Shown here: in pieces, positions 22,523 through 33,354 of the stretch
Position numbering within the stretch: position 1 is the first letter of the stretch
Layout: the number at the start of each line of letters is the position of its first letter
Source: Zizania palustris
Lineage: Eukaryota; Streptophyta; Magnoliopsida; Poales; Poaceae
Length of the DNA: 64,000 bases
NCBI GenBank assembly: GCA_019279435.1
Contig: JAAALK010000287.1
Coordinates: forward strand, 66,157,144 to 66,221,143
Direction of reading: 5' to 3'
Translations under genes and position numbers: made by a program
Notes under the pieces: model-generated
Seen by the model: only the letters and a program-made list of their open reading frames with translations
Databases searched by the model: none
Told to the model about the DNA's origin: nothing

Positions 22523-24163
22523 CTACCAAGATGCTTGCTGAGCCAAATCATTGGCGACTGAATTGGCTTCTCTTGACACGTGAGATATTTTGAAATCATC
22601 AAAATTAGCAACTATGTCTAGACATTTGTCCAAGTAGCTATTCAGCAAGCCATTAAAACATTGAGCATTCTTAGCCACTTGTTGTACTACTAATAACGAA
22701 TCACCATGCGCGTGAACATGCTTAGCGCCTACAGCCTCTAGTAGTTCAAGACCTAGTAATAAAGCCTCGTATTCGGCTTGGTTATTAGTGGAAGAAAACT
22801 CTAGTCGGGCCGAGGTCTCAAAGCGCATACCATTAGGCAATATGAGAACCACTCCAATACCTTGGCCACTTTTGCAAGCCAAAACATCAAAATAGATTTT
22901 CCATGGCACTACCTCAACTAGGGCAATAGCATCGTCCCAGCTAATATCTATGTGATGATCAACTATAAAGTTGGATATGACTTGGCCTTTCATCGCTCTT
23001 AGGGGCTCGTAGGCCAAATCGTACTCAATCAACACGTAAGCCCATTTTCTGATTCTCCCACTTAGAATCGACTTCTGTAACATGTGCTTTATAACGTTGG
23101 TCTGGCAAACGACGACGCATGTGGTGGGGAGAAGATAATGATGTAACTTGGTGCACGCGTAATAAAGCGACAAACATAAGCGCTCCACAAATGCGTACTT
23201 GGTTTCGGCGTCCAGCAGGTGGCGACTCAAGAATGTGATGATGTATTCCTTCCCTTCCACCTCCTGGGTTAGCACGGCTCCAATCACGCTATCTTCAGCG
23301 GCGATGTACAGCCGAAACAGAATTTCATCTTTGGGTGCTCTCACCACGGGCGGTGATGACAAGCACTCCTTGATTTTCTCAAAAGCACTTTGCTGGCTTG
23401 CCCCCCAAGTGAACTCGTCTTCATTTTTTAGCTGGAGTATGGGGACAAAGGCATCAATCTTGCTGGACAAGTTGGATATAAAGCGACGCAAATAGTTCAA
23501 CTTGCCTAGAAACTTTTGCACATCCTTCTTACATGCCGGCGCTGCAACGTTTCTAATCTTTTCAAGTCTCTTAGGATCAATTTCTATGCCTCTCTCATGA
23601 ATCATGAAACCTAAGAACTTACCTGCCGACACACCAAAAGCACACTTAAGTGGGTTCATTTTCAACCCATGCCGCCGCATCCTATCGAAAGCAACTTTCA
23701 AATCGGCTAAATGGTTTCCCATAGCATCCGATTTGACCATGACATCATCGATGTAAACTTCTAACATGACTCCTAACAAGTCATGAAAGATTAAGTTCAT
23801 AGCGCGCTGATACGTGGCGCCTACGTTTTTCAAACCAAAAGTTATGACGACCCACTCGAACAAACTGACAAAACCAGGGCATCGAAAGGCAGTCTTATAG
23901 ACGTCCTCTTCGGCCATAAAGATTTGATTATAACCAGCATTGCCATCAAGAAAAATTAGTACCTTATGTCCCGAGGCGTCGTTGATCAGCATGTCGGCTA
24001 TTGGCATCGGATACTCGTCTTTTGGAGTGGCTCTGTTCAGATCCCTGAAATCAATGCATACTCGTATCTTGACGCTCTCTTTCTTCTCTACAGGCACAAT
24101 GTTAGCAACCCATTCCGTATACCTGCATGGCCTAATAAATTCAGCCTTAAGTAGTCGTTCCAC
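22523..24163 (-). CDS. Reverse transcriptase with two RNase H domains (Tat pol copy 2)
   Basis: This 546-codon open frame is the best-preserved enzyme of the element. The RT fingers and palm come first (VCIDFRDLNRATPKDEYP, about residues 34-51), with the active site YIDDVMVKS at about residue 137. The Ty3-type RNase H lies at about residues 240-370 (FEKIKECLSSPP; ITFLSRHLLDAETKYAF). The plant-type RNase H is at about residues 425-546; the usual FDGSACK is changed to FDVLACK, while AEYEAL, HGDSLLVV and ANDLAQQAS remain. The start is not genuine: upstream frame continues to 24559 but for one TAG. The frame is ended early by the 2 bp loss before the linker. It belonged to a larger polyprotein. 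Confidence 0.85.
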   Translation of the reverse strand: MERLLKAEFIRPCRYTEWVANIVPVEKKESVKIRVCIDFRDLNRATPKDEYPMPIADMLINDASGHKVLIFLDGNAGYNQIFMAEEDVYKTAFRCPGFVSLFEWVVITFGLKNVGATYQRAMNLIFHDLLGVMLEVYIDDVMVKSDAMGNHLADLKVAFDRMRRHGLKMNPLKCAFGVSAGKFLGFMIHERGIEIDPKRLEKIRNVAAPACKKDVQKFLGKLNYLRRFISNLSSKIDAFVPILQLKNEDEFTWGASQQSAFEKIKECLSSPPVVRAPKDEILFRLYIAAEDSVIGAVLTQEVEGKEYIITFLSRHLLDAETKYAFVERLCLSLYYACTKLHHYLLPTTCVVVCQTNVIKHMLQKSILSGRIRKWAYVLIEYDLAYEPLRAMKGQVISNFIVDHHIDISWDDAIALVEVVPWKIYFDVLACKSGQGIGVVLILPNGMRFETSARLEFSSTNNQAEYEALLLGLELLEAVGAKHVHAHGDSLLVVQQVAKNAQCFNGLLNSYLDKCLDIVANFDDFKISHVSREANSVANDLAQQASW

Positions 24164-24559
24164 TTCCTCCTTAACTCGGTCATAGATGGCCGAATTAAAG
24201 CGGCGGGGAGGCTATTTATAAGGCCTAAACCCGGACTTGATGGGCAGCCGATGCTCCATGAGCTCGCGGCTTAGTCCTGGCATCTCGCTATATTCCCATG
24301 TGAAACAATCGACATACGACCGAAGTAACTTTATTACTTCAGCCTTCTCATCGGGTTGTAAATGTTGGTTTACAAAAGTCGGCCTTGGGACGCTGCCATT
24401 ACCTATATCAACTTCCTCCGAGGGATCGGCCGACGCAAAACCTTGCCCTAATTTTTCTACTTTGCTAAAGTCCTCGATGGCCTCGGCAATACCATCCTTA
24501 TTAGACCGATACTGCTCCACTTGAGACTTTAGCCAATCTAGATTATCCTTGCTAGACAT
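24164..24559 (-). pseudogene. N-terminal extension of RT, pol copy 2
   Basis: The frame at 24212-24559 reads the protease-RT connector and the start of RT (HRLPIKSGFRPYK). A single TAG in place of the expected Gln (KQPPRRF in the family) separates it from the long RT frame in the same register. Without that one change, 22523-24559 would be one open frame. The change is a C-to-T at a CAG on the coding strand. Confidence 0.75.
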
Positions 24560-24564
24560 GACTA

Positions 24565-25242
24565 CTAATACAAAAATAGCCGTGCTACTCCAGCCGGCTT
24601 TACAGACACCGGTACAAACTGTCCTCCGGATACACTAACAGAGTCATAATCTGAAAGATCTCTACCTGATAGACACTCTACTTTGTTATGGACGGTGTTG
24701 ACTGATACATCGGCCAATGCTACTTGGGCCGAAGTATCCGCGGGGATGACTTCTATCTCATCGCCGTCCCACTGTATCAGGCACTGGTGTAGAGTAGAAG
24801 GGATGCAACAGTTCACATGAATCCAGTCGCGCCCGAGTAACACGCTATAATTACCTTGTACGTCGACGACGAAGAATGCTGTCGACAACGTCTTGTTGCC
24901 CACCGTCAACTCCATAGAGAGTACTCCCTTGGCCTCGGAGCTCTCGCCGCTGAAGCCGTTGAGCATCAAGTTAGTCTTCTTCAGGTCATCTTCATCCCTA
25001 CCAAGTTTCTTCAACAATGAATAAGGCATTAGGTTAACAGTGGTGCCGCCGTCGACAAGCATCCGAGAAATCGGCTTCCCATCGATGTGGCCTCTAACAT
25101 AGAGGGGCTTCAGATGGCGAGCCGAGTCCTCGGGCTTCTCGAGGATGGCGCTGCGTGGACTGAGGTTCAACTGAGTGACCTCGGCCTCGTCCCGTGGTAG
25201 GGCAAACTCGGTAGGCAGTGTGACGATGTTTATGTCCATCAC
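24565..25242 (-). CDS. Retroviral-type aspartic protease (Tat pol)
   Basis: The 225-codon frame holds one aspartic protease domain. HIDGKPISRMLVDGGTTVNL (about residues 51-70) replaces the usual D-S/T-G with DGG, as is common in this lineage. ELTVGNKTL and the second-half motif YSVLLGRDWIHV (near residue 130) follow. It would process the gag-pol polyprotein by dimerising. It precedes RT in a different register, with stops (LFLY*) between them. The following frame starts 6 bp away, so a frame change or damage lies at this border. Confidence 0.8.
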   Translation of the reverse strand: MMDINIVTLPTEFALPRDEAEVTQLNLSPRSAILEKPEDSARHLKPLYVRGHIDGKPISRMLVDGGTTVNLMPYSLLKKLGRDEDDLKKTNLMLNGFSGESSEAKGVLSMELTVGNKTLSTAFFVVDVQGNYSVLLGRDWIHVNCCIPSTLHQCLIQWDGDEIEVIPADTSAQVALADVSVNTVHNKVECLSGRDLSDYDSVSVSGGQFVPVSVKPAGVARLFLY

Positions 25243-25740
25243 CTAGGGTGCGGGTCCCTCAGAGACGGGCGAGTAGTCGTCGTAGAGCATGTTGTCCTCG
25301 TCATCGCTTGGACTAGGGGCCGGGTTGGTTATCTCAACTGGCTTCTCTCTCCATACCAGCTTCGTGGCTAGCCGAGGGTGGATTTCTTTGAAGATAGCAT
25401 CGCGCTTGGCCTCAGCTACCTTCTCGCGCGTTTCCTGTGCCCGCAGCCTTTGTAGGCGTCGCTTCTGTGATTTGGACATGCCCGGAGGAGCCCAAGATGG
25501 TTGCGGCTTGGTGCCTGGAGCTACTGTTCGACTCTTGTTAATTCTGGCCGAAGTGTGCCCTTTGGCCTCGAGCACCCTGTGTTCGAAGGGGGCTTCGCTG
25601 TGAACCCCATCGAACGGATCGGCCTCGTTCGGTTGATCGAACCATGCTTCGGCGCGGAGCCCGGCTGAAGCATGCGGCTTACCTCCGTCAGCCCTCGGCG
25701 ACAAAGTCTTCGGGATTGGGACTTCCTGAGACCCAACTCT
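25243..25740 (-). pseudogene. Gag-protease connector of element C
   Basis: The minus frame at 25243-25704 reads PSWAPPGMSKSQKRRLQRLR and REKVAEAKRDAIFKEI, the Lys/Arg-rich stretch that precedes protease in this family. A Ser/Pro/Asp-rich tail (SPSDDEDNMLYDDYSPV) leads to protease. The function is unknown and may be RNA binding by the basic stretch. Confidence 0.6.
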
Positions 25741-25745
25741 GATAG

Positions 25746-26312
25746 TTATGGCTTCGGACTTCCTGACTTCGGCCTCTGCGTGCTCGCACCCTTCAGCCTC
25801 GCTCTACAGGGTCTGATTTGGAGGTACCACAGACAGTCTGTGGACGATCCCCTCCTCCGCTGCGTCTGTTTGCCCCTGCCATTCATAATACTCTGAAGGA
25901 AAACAAGGCATAGGGTTAATATGTGGAGGGTACCCTGACCCGGATACGTACGGTGCCCACGGGGTCCCCGCCCAGTCATACGGCAGAGGCATCGAAGGCT
26001 CCAGTGGCCTCGGCCACTGCGAGCCGAACCCGTCACCCGGAGGGGGGTTCGACCAAGTCGAACATGTCTCCGACCATACCAGCGAAGGATCTTGCCAGGC
26101 CGGAGGTATGTTCGGCCAGTGCGGGCCGAAGCCTCCCATCGGAGAAGTCCAGTGCGGTGCAGGGTTCGGCCATTGGGGGCCGAAGTTATTGTAAAGGGGC
26201 CCCGACCACTGGGGCTCGAAGCTGTTGTACGGGGGGGTCAGTCATCGTGGCTCGGAACCACCGTGCAGAGCATCAGTCCATTGTGGCCCAAAGCCCTCAT
26301 GCGGAGGGTTCG
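25746..26312 (-). repeat. Degenerate FGPQW repeats in the gag-protease connector
   Basis: The minus strand encodes about six loose repeats of about 20 residues, each around F-G-P/S-Q/H-W followed by a proline-rich run (for example NFGPQWPNPAPHW, GGFGPHWPNIPPAW, GFGSQWPRPLEP). On the DNA level the words CTTCGGCC and CGAAG recur here too. The series is interrupted at 26312 by the solo LTR. It would form a disordered, aromatic-rich segment. Confidence 0.6.
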
Positions 26313-29300
26313 TGTCACGCCCCGATTTAATAAATCAGGACTTTTATTGAAATTCCATAGAAAATCAATAAATTAAGACGTTCATCATGCGACCACGTAC
26401 AATACGAGCAATCATTCACGGTTCGTAGATCGCATTAGTACAAAAGTGGATAAAGATGAAGAGAAACTAATAAAACAAAGGGGCCTAGATGAACGCCTCC
26501 TTCCAGTCTCGCCTTGACTGGGTCGCTACTCCAGACCTTCATCCTCCTCGTAGTAGACGGGCTCTGGTGGTGTAAGTCAACAGGGGTGAGTACAAACGTA
26601 CTCAGCAAGCCACCGAATGCAAATATAATGCAAGATAATAACAAGGGAGATAGTGGCTAATTTTGCGAAAGAAGCATAATTGTAAAGCATTAAATGTGAT
26701 CAATTTATTAGTACTGAAAAGTAAACATGTGTATGCATCATCATCTTCTAACTCGAGGAGTACATTTTACCTCCTCGCACAACAGTCCTTACATGCCATG
26801 AATAACTCAACCATTCAAACATTAGTAAACTAACTGCGAGTAGTCACACAACCCGCCCTTGAACGTGGGCTCGGCTTTTCGAAATGATTAATTTACTCTG
26901 ATCAGAGATGTACCACTGTACCCACAAGGCACGCACTCATCACTTACACCAAAGTGTAACAAGATGACCCATTCCACGGGAACCCGTGCCAAAACCTTCC
27001 ATATGGTCCTCCCAGACTCAACAGCACCCTCTTATGGGTTTCATATGGTGCCCCGATGCGTCGGTGCCTCACCATACCCCCCTTGAGCCCCGTCGGTACA
27101 AGGTGCCTGAAGGATAGCCCCTTGCCCCCTCCACTATGGTGCAAAGAATCGGAGTGTTCCATACTTCCAGTTAGGACTTACCCATTAGACTTGTGGTTGG
27201 TACGGAAGTGCTTTGCAACAGATCCCGCAGACCGGTCCTTATAGTGCCCGGGTGCGACCAATCAATTCCCGAGCTTGCACCCGGAACCCACCATACTTAA
27301 CATAGCCAACTCCAACAGAGTCCAGAGACAAGAATAACGGGGAACTTCATATAACAGAATCCATCTATCTACGACTCATTCTCTTTTTATCCTATAGCAG
27401 TTGTGCAGGTACATTGGGCACTAGCTAATATAATATTAGTAGAGTGACAAGGAGTTAAGGCTCAATAAGCATGGCTTGGGTTTGCACACAAGGACGGGGA
27501 TCTAATAAATATAAGTGTAGGGTTTGATGTTTGACTAATGCAATATTATCCTATGAGTTATAGCGATAGTTATGAAAAACTGGGCTCAATGATGATCAAC
27601 TATTTCCACAAGAGGGGTCGATGACTTGCCTTGATCAGCAAATGGGGATGGAGGAACCTCGGGGTAGAACTCCAGATCTTCGACGACGTCGTAGTCTTCT
27701 CGATACGGAAAAGTAAATAAAACATTCAATAAACAATCCAAAACAAATCAACCATACCAACATACATGTTTATGTTGGATTAAGTAAAGGATATAGAGTC
27801 TTAAAGTTTAGGGAATTGTTACTTAAATATTTAGGATTGATTTCTAATGAGAGTTCTGAATTTTATGACTTGATGTAATTATTTTTTCTAGGGGTTTTTA
27901 TTTTCCCTTTTTAGAGATGAACTAAAAGGTATAAAATACCCTTATTATTTTTATTGCAGTAAAAATAGTGAACTTAAGTTGTTAGGCCTTCTGAATTTAT
28001 TATATAAGTTTTCATGATATTTTTTGTAAAGTGTTGCATTTTTATTATATGAGTTAATCATTTATCTTAAAGGGCCTTGGAAATGTTATTTAATAAAATG
28101 AAATGGGCAAAATGAATCATTATATTTTTATTGGCTTATAAACAGTGTAATGGAGTCATTATGTCCCCTGAAATTAATATATATATTTTTAAGGGTTTTT
28201 CTGGATTATTTAAATGAAATATGATTTTAATCCTAAAGGGGACTTTTCTTTATTATTTAATAATATTAGTTTGTGCCAACTAAATATATTGTTTTTATTG
28301 CATAAATGTGTAGAGAATAAAAAGACAGATTTTTCAGAATTAAAATGGTGAAATTTGGAGTTAATTTGAGCAAGATATGAATTTTGGAAGTTTAAACTTT
28401 TTTTTGGAATTTTATTTAAATCAGTAAACATTCTCTGGTCCACGGTGAACTGGGTTCACCGTGAACCGACGACTGCGCGTGTGAGCAGGGCACGTGGCCG
28501 TGGTCGGATTCAGATCCGACGGCCACGATTTAATGAAGATCCGAGCGTCCAGATTGGGCTGTACCGGTCAACGGAAGTCAACCGTGAATCTGGGCGCTCG
28601 GTTTTGCTTTTAATCTGCACCGCACGTTCCTGATCGGACAGCTACCGCCCCATCCAGCACGGCACACAGCGAAGGGTAACTACCCCCCTTCTTCCCTGAC
28701 TTCGGTAGAGCTCCGGCGAGGAATTCCTGGCGACGGCGAGGCCTAAGGCCCTAACCAAAGGCAAAAATGGAAAGGGGATGGTAGGGGGAACACAGGGGTA
28801 CCTGAATCGAGGCTTGCAGGGGATGGATTGGGGCCAGCGTTGAGGGGTGGTGGTGAAAAATGTTCGGGTCGACGGTGAAGGCGGTCCTCCGGTGGCGATC
28901 CGGCCTAACGGGGGGGTGGCCAGGGATGGGCGGGCTACTGTGGTTCTAAAGGTGCCGGAGGCGAGGGCGGCGGTGGCTCGGAGCGCCGGTGAGGGCTTGC
29001 CGGAGCCAAAACAGGGGAAAAACCCTAGAAAGGGGTGGCGGCCTTCGGTATTGCGAGATCTTGGGTTGTGGCGCTGTGGCGGAATGCGGCGAGGGTGGGG
29101 GGTCCTTTATAGGGGATCGCCGGTGTTTAATTGGAAGGAAACCGGCGAGATCCCGAGGTCTCCGGTGAGGTTTTGATAGCTCTCGGATTAGCTTCCTTGA
29201 GGGCGACATCGCGTTGATTTTAGGGGGAAACAGATCACCGGAGAATGGCAAGAAGGATTCGGGCGCTAATTTTTGGCAAGGGGCCGGCCGGCGGCGAAAA

Positions 29301-29877
29301 TGGCAAGGGGGGCGCCGGCTAAGAATGGAAGGGGAGAGATCCCCTTCCAACGGAGAAGAAGGGCCTGACAGGTGGGCTCCACCTGTCAGCGGGCGGGCGC
29401 GGGTGAGCGAGAGCCGACACGCGGGCCCGGCGTGGCAGCGGGAGAGAGGGGGCGCGGGAGAGGCTGGCGGGTGGGACCGGCCAGGCGCGAGCGGGCGGGG
29501 AGCGAGGGTGCGCCGACAGGTGGGTCCCGCCTGTCGGTGGGTGCGGCCGGACTGGGCTGGGCCGAAAGGCCTTAGAGGGGGAAAATAGGGTTGCGGCCCA
29601 ATAACAATTAAAATAATTTTTTTGTTTAAAATAATTCCAGAAAATTAATTATTTGATTAAGGCTTGTAGCACTGTTGCTAAAATTTTGTAAAAATTCTCA
29701 AAAATATTTCTTGGCCTCTAGATTCTATCATAAATTTTTCAGCTATAGATTTGAAATATTTCTCCCTGATTTGCTTTAATTGAGTTCTTTTAGCCTTTTC
29801 TTTAATTAAATAATTTCTTTTATTCCAGAAAATTCATTTCCTCATTTTTATTTTATTTTAATTCTGGGGCTGTTACA
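26313..29877 (-). mobile_element. Solo LTR of a long-LTR Ty3/gypsy element
   Basis: The block begins TGTCACGCCCCGA and ends CTGTTACA, with 5 bp duplications GTTCG on both sides (26308-26312 and 29878-29882). It contains no gag or pol. A TATAAAG box on the minus strand (29105-29111) puts U3 on the right. The TGAGTACAAACGTACTCAGCAAG-like region (26586-26608) resembles long LTRs of the Tekay/Del group. Length 3565 bp. A GC-rich stretch (28440-29580) upstream and downstream of the TATA box holds spurious ORFs. It arose from LTR-LTR recombination after insertion into gag of element C. Confidence 0.85.
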
Positions 29878-29882
29878 GTTCG

Positions 29883-31801
29883 CTAGCTTCGGACCAAAGC
29901 CACCCTCGAAGGTCTTGGGCCCTTCGGCTGTTTTAGCTTTGTGTGCGGACCTGCTTCTTTGGCTCTCCTCTGATGCTTCTTTAACAGCATGTTATATGTT
30001 ACCTTCGGCCTCTTGCGAGCCTTAGCCGAAGGGGTATTGATGTTCTGTTTCCACACTCCTACCTCGGGGTTCTTTGTTACGAGTGTGCGAGTGCGCGGTT
30101 CTCCAATAATTACATCTTTCCCTTTGGCAGATTCGGCATGTTCTGGCTGAATCAACACCTTCTTTTTGCCGAGGTCAACGGCATTGACTGGAAAAGGATC
30201 TTTATCTAGCTTCATCTTTGGATCATGGTCTATCTTCAATCATCCTTCTTCTATGGCCGATTGTATCTGCCATCGAAAAACATTGCAATCATTAGTATTA
30301 TAAGAATGTGAATCATGCCACTTACAGTATGGATGCTTCTTTAACTCGTCGGCAGGTGGAATGACTTGACCTTTAGGTAACCTGAGAAGCTGGCTTTTTA
30401 AGAGAAAGTCAAATATTTTATCACACTTAGTTACATCGAACGAGTACTTGACCTCATTAAGTCTATTCTTTGTGGGGGATGGTCATAGTTCAGAGCAAGT
30501 GACAAGTTTGTTTTTAGCGTTTGTAACCCATTCGGCCGCGTACATGTCGGCCGAATCCTCCTCCTCTGACTCCTCCTCATCAGAGCGTTCCATGATGTGG
30601 ATATCGGCCCTAGGCTTGCTAAACGTCTTAATAAATTTCTTATCTTTGGCTCGGCCTTCTTGGACCAGAGCCTGCTGTAGAACTTGGCTAACTTCTAAAA
30701 AGTTTTGGTTGTCCAACCTTTCTTTAAGTTTGGAACGCAACCCATTAAAATCTAATTCCGCCAAGTCCCTTTCTGAAATATTAAGACTAAAACATCGGTT
30801 TCTAGTATCCTTGAAACACTTGATGTACTCAGAGGCGCTCTCACTAGATTTTTGCTTAACCGATGTCAAATGCGAAAGCCTAAGTTCTGTTTCACCCATG
30901 TAGAAATAATCATGGAATTTCCGCTCTAAATCGTCCCACGTGTGTATGGAGTTCGGCGGTAGCGCCGAAAACCAAGTGAAAGCTGTGTCGGATAGCGAGA
31001 GAGAAAATAGTCTAACCTTTAGGGCATCTATCCGCTAACCTCTCCGCACTGCGCCAAAAAATTGACTAACATGTTCTAGTGTGGTCTTGCTACCCTCGCC
31101 ATCGAACTTAGTGAATTCAGGGATTCTATAGCTGCGGGGGTAGGGCACTGTATCAAGATGGTCGGGGTATGGCTTACGGTAAACCCTAACCCATCCCTTG
31201 GGCACGAAGCCAGCACACTCCCTAAATAGTGCACGGACCCGCTCCTCTATGTCATCTTGATATGTTGCTTGCGCGCGCCTCTCAAGCGGGGGCGCGACAC
31301 GCGTGTGGTGTGGGCAGCGCGGGTATTGGCGCAGGTGGTGCATGGTGCGCAGCACAGTTTGACTGTAGGAATAATGATTGGTCTCGGCCATAAGTGATGA
31401 GGCCGGAGATATGTTTGTCAGAGGTGCACTAGCTATAGGGATCGGGGGCACGGCCTCAGTGAATCCGAACCTTCTAAGAGTCACCTCTACTTGGGAGCTG
31501 ACTGCCAAATCTAAACGGTTGGCTAGCGAAGCGCTAACGGCCTGATCTACTGATGCGGCTATTTTTTGCTCAATTTCTAAAGAAGATAAACGAGGCGATA
31601 CAGGTGTTACCTAGACCTGAGCGAGGTCAGGGGTGACGATGTCGCGCTTGACGAAGCCCACGCGCGTCTTGATGTAGCCCCCAAGCATCATGCCTTGGAG
31701 TGCCTTTAACTTCGCCTCGATCTCTGCTCGGTCTGCGGTGGGGATATCTTCAAGTGTAGGTGACAATATGTTGCGGTTGTCGAAATCCGAATCTTCAAGT
31801 G
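29883..31801 (-). pseudogene. Gag of Tat element C, broken
   Basis: From right to left the minus strand gives a coiled-coil-like start (DRAEIEAKLKALQGMMLGG near 31720), the conserved capsid start (YRKPYPDHLDTVPYPRSYRI near 31155; KFDGEGSKTTLEHVSQFFGA), a retrotransposon gag stretch (LDNQNFLEVSQVLQQALVQ) and a basic C-terminal part (29883-30239). A stop follows AQV at about 31611, and frames change at about 31030, 30480 and 30240. The N-terminus is missing: LTR sequence begins at 31802. A solo LTR separates gag from protease. Confidence 0.8.
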
Positions 31802-33354
31802 TGTTGACATGGAAACGTGCCTCCGCACTTGGGTCAGTTCGATGATCCAAAAGTGCACGGATACTTAGGGACAAGCCTAAGCGTGACGTGGCACCGACGT
31901 CGCGTTCTGACTACCCTTAATAGTGATAAGGGGGGTGGAGTCGTCAGGCAACCAGATTACACAAAATAATCCAATTAGCTGAAATAGATAGATTAAACAG
32001 AATAAAATCAGCAAACCAGTTGGAGCCCGTCTGGTTCAAAGTCTGATGCGAAGGGTGCACCGAAGGGTACCTTCGGCGTATGGTGCGAAGTACTCCACCG
32101 AAGGGTGCTTCGGCGTTCAGACTGATCCGGCCGAAGATAGACTTCGAACGGGTCTAGTGCGAAGAACTCCGCCGAAGAGTGCTTCGGCGTTCGGACTGAT
32201 CCGACCGAAGATAGACTCCAAACGGATCTGGTGCAAAGTGTTCCGCCGAAGGGTGCCTTCGGTGTTTGGACTGATCCGGCTGAAAATAGACTCCGAACGG
32301 ATCTGCACGCAGTGATCACCTCCGAACAGTGGGGTTCGGTGTGATTTTCCGACACAGCAATCTACAGAATAGTGACGCGAGGACCACGCGGAGAATAGTG
32401 ACGAAGTATGCTTCGCAAAGCCTGTTGCCGAAGCCTGCAGTCCTGTCGAATGGTGTCCTGGGGGACCTCCGAAACCGATCTCTCAGCTCCGGACACTTTC
32501 GACGAAGGGGCTCCAAACGCGCGAAGCCTTCAACAAAGGAGTGCGAAGTATCAATTCGGCCTGAGGACCGAATTTTGCTAAGTGTTGCACGGGTGGCAAA
32601 GGTAGCAATCTATTACGCAAATTAGCGGATACTTCATAGGCGAAGTAACAAGGCGATAGCAATCTGTTACATAGATTAATGGGGACTTCACAGGCGAAGT
32701 ACCAAGGCTTACCATTGTTCCGTAGCGACGGACGGAGGGCTTCCAGGCAAACCCACAAAGAGGTACAGGAAAAAAAAGGTAAAGTACAATCAAAGCTTGG
32801 GCTTTGGTTTGGTTTGAGTTCGGGGGCTCTCACACCGGCCATGCCTCTCTATTTATAGGGGGTTTAACTCCCAATCTAATCTGCTATTAACCCGGCCAGA
32901 TAGAGATAGAGATTGAGCTGGAAACGCGTACAACTCTATCTCTGCCGAGGTGGGCTTCGGCCAGGCCCGTCGAGGCCTGATCCTCGGGTCGAAGCTTCGG
33001 TAGCGTAGGCTTCGGCCAGGCCCATCGAGGCTTTCTCCTCGGGCCAAAGCTTCGGTAGCGTGGGCTTCGGCCAGGCCTATCGATGCTTATTCCTCGGGCC
33101 GAAGCTTTGGTAGTGTGGGCTTCGGCCAGGCCCATCGAGGCTTGTTCCTCGGGCCAAAGCTTCGGTAGTATGGGCCTCCGAAGGCTTCCTGGCTGAAGCC
33201 CATGGGTTGCTAGAGGCTTTCAGAGCCCATAGCTCAATGGACTTCGACAATGTAGGGCTTCGGATAAACCCTGGACATGTGTACTTTCGGCCCAAATCAC
33301 CAAAAATTGATATTTTGACAATCTAGTCATTAATGCCATTTTTTGCTATCAACA
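31802..33354 (-). repeat. LTR at the 5' side of Tat element C
   Basis: It starts TGTTGACATGG and ends TATCAACA, with a TATAAATA box on the minus strand (32850-32857). It is 212 bp longer than the LTR at 15685-17025. The extra length comes from tandem units: three of 74 bp (starting 32098, 32172, 32246) and four of 55 bp (starting near 32953, 33008, 33063, 33118), each present once in the other LTR. No tRNA primer site follows on the gag side. Confidence 0.85.

Larger units (their letters stand above)
15685..33354 (-). mobile_element. Tat-lineage Ty3/gypsy element C (rearranged)
   Basis: Two related LTRs (15685-17025 and 31802-33354) enclose, in minus-strand order, gag, protease, RT, RNase H, second RNase H and integrase. 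Most of pol occurs twice in tandem. Outer flanks do not match as a 5 bp duplication (CCATG against CCTTC), and the 5' LTR abuts gag without a tRNA primer site. The structure is therefore a recombinant and not a clean insertion. Later insertions are a Tourist MITE (19945-20492) and a solo LTR (26313-29877). The second, plant-type RNase H marks the Tat lineage. Confidence 0.85.

Noticed and set aside
28445..29588. GC-rich ORFs on both strands between 28445 and 29588, including a 124-codon plus-strand ORF rich in Arg/Gly
   Set aside because: They lie inside the U3/R part of the solo LTR (26313-29877). They show no domain, overlap on both strands and are explained by GC-rich LTR composition.
15685..33354. 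Reading element C as a simple insertion with intact target duplication
   Set aside because: Flanks CCATG and CCTTC do not match, the primer site is missing, and pol is duplicated.
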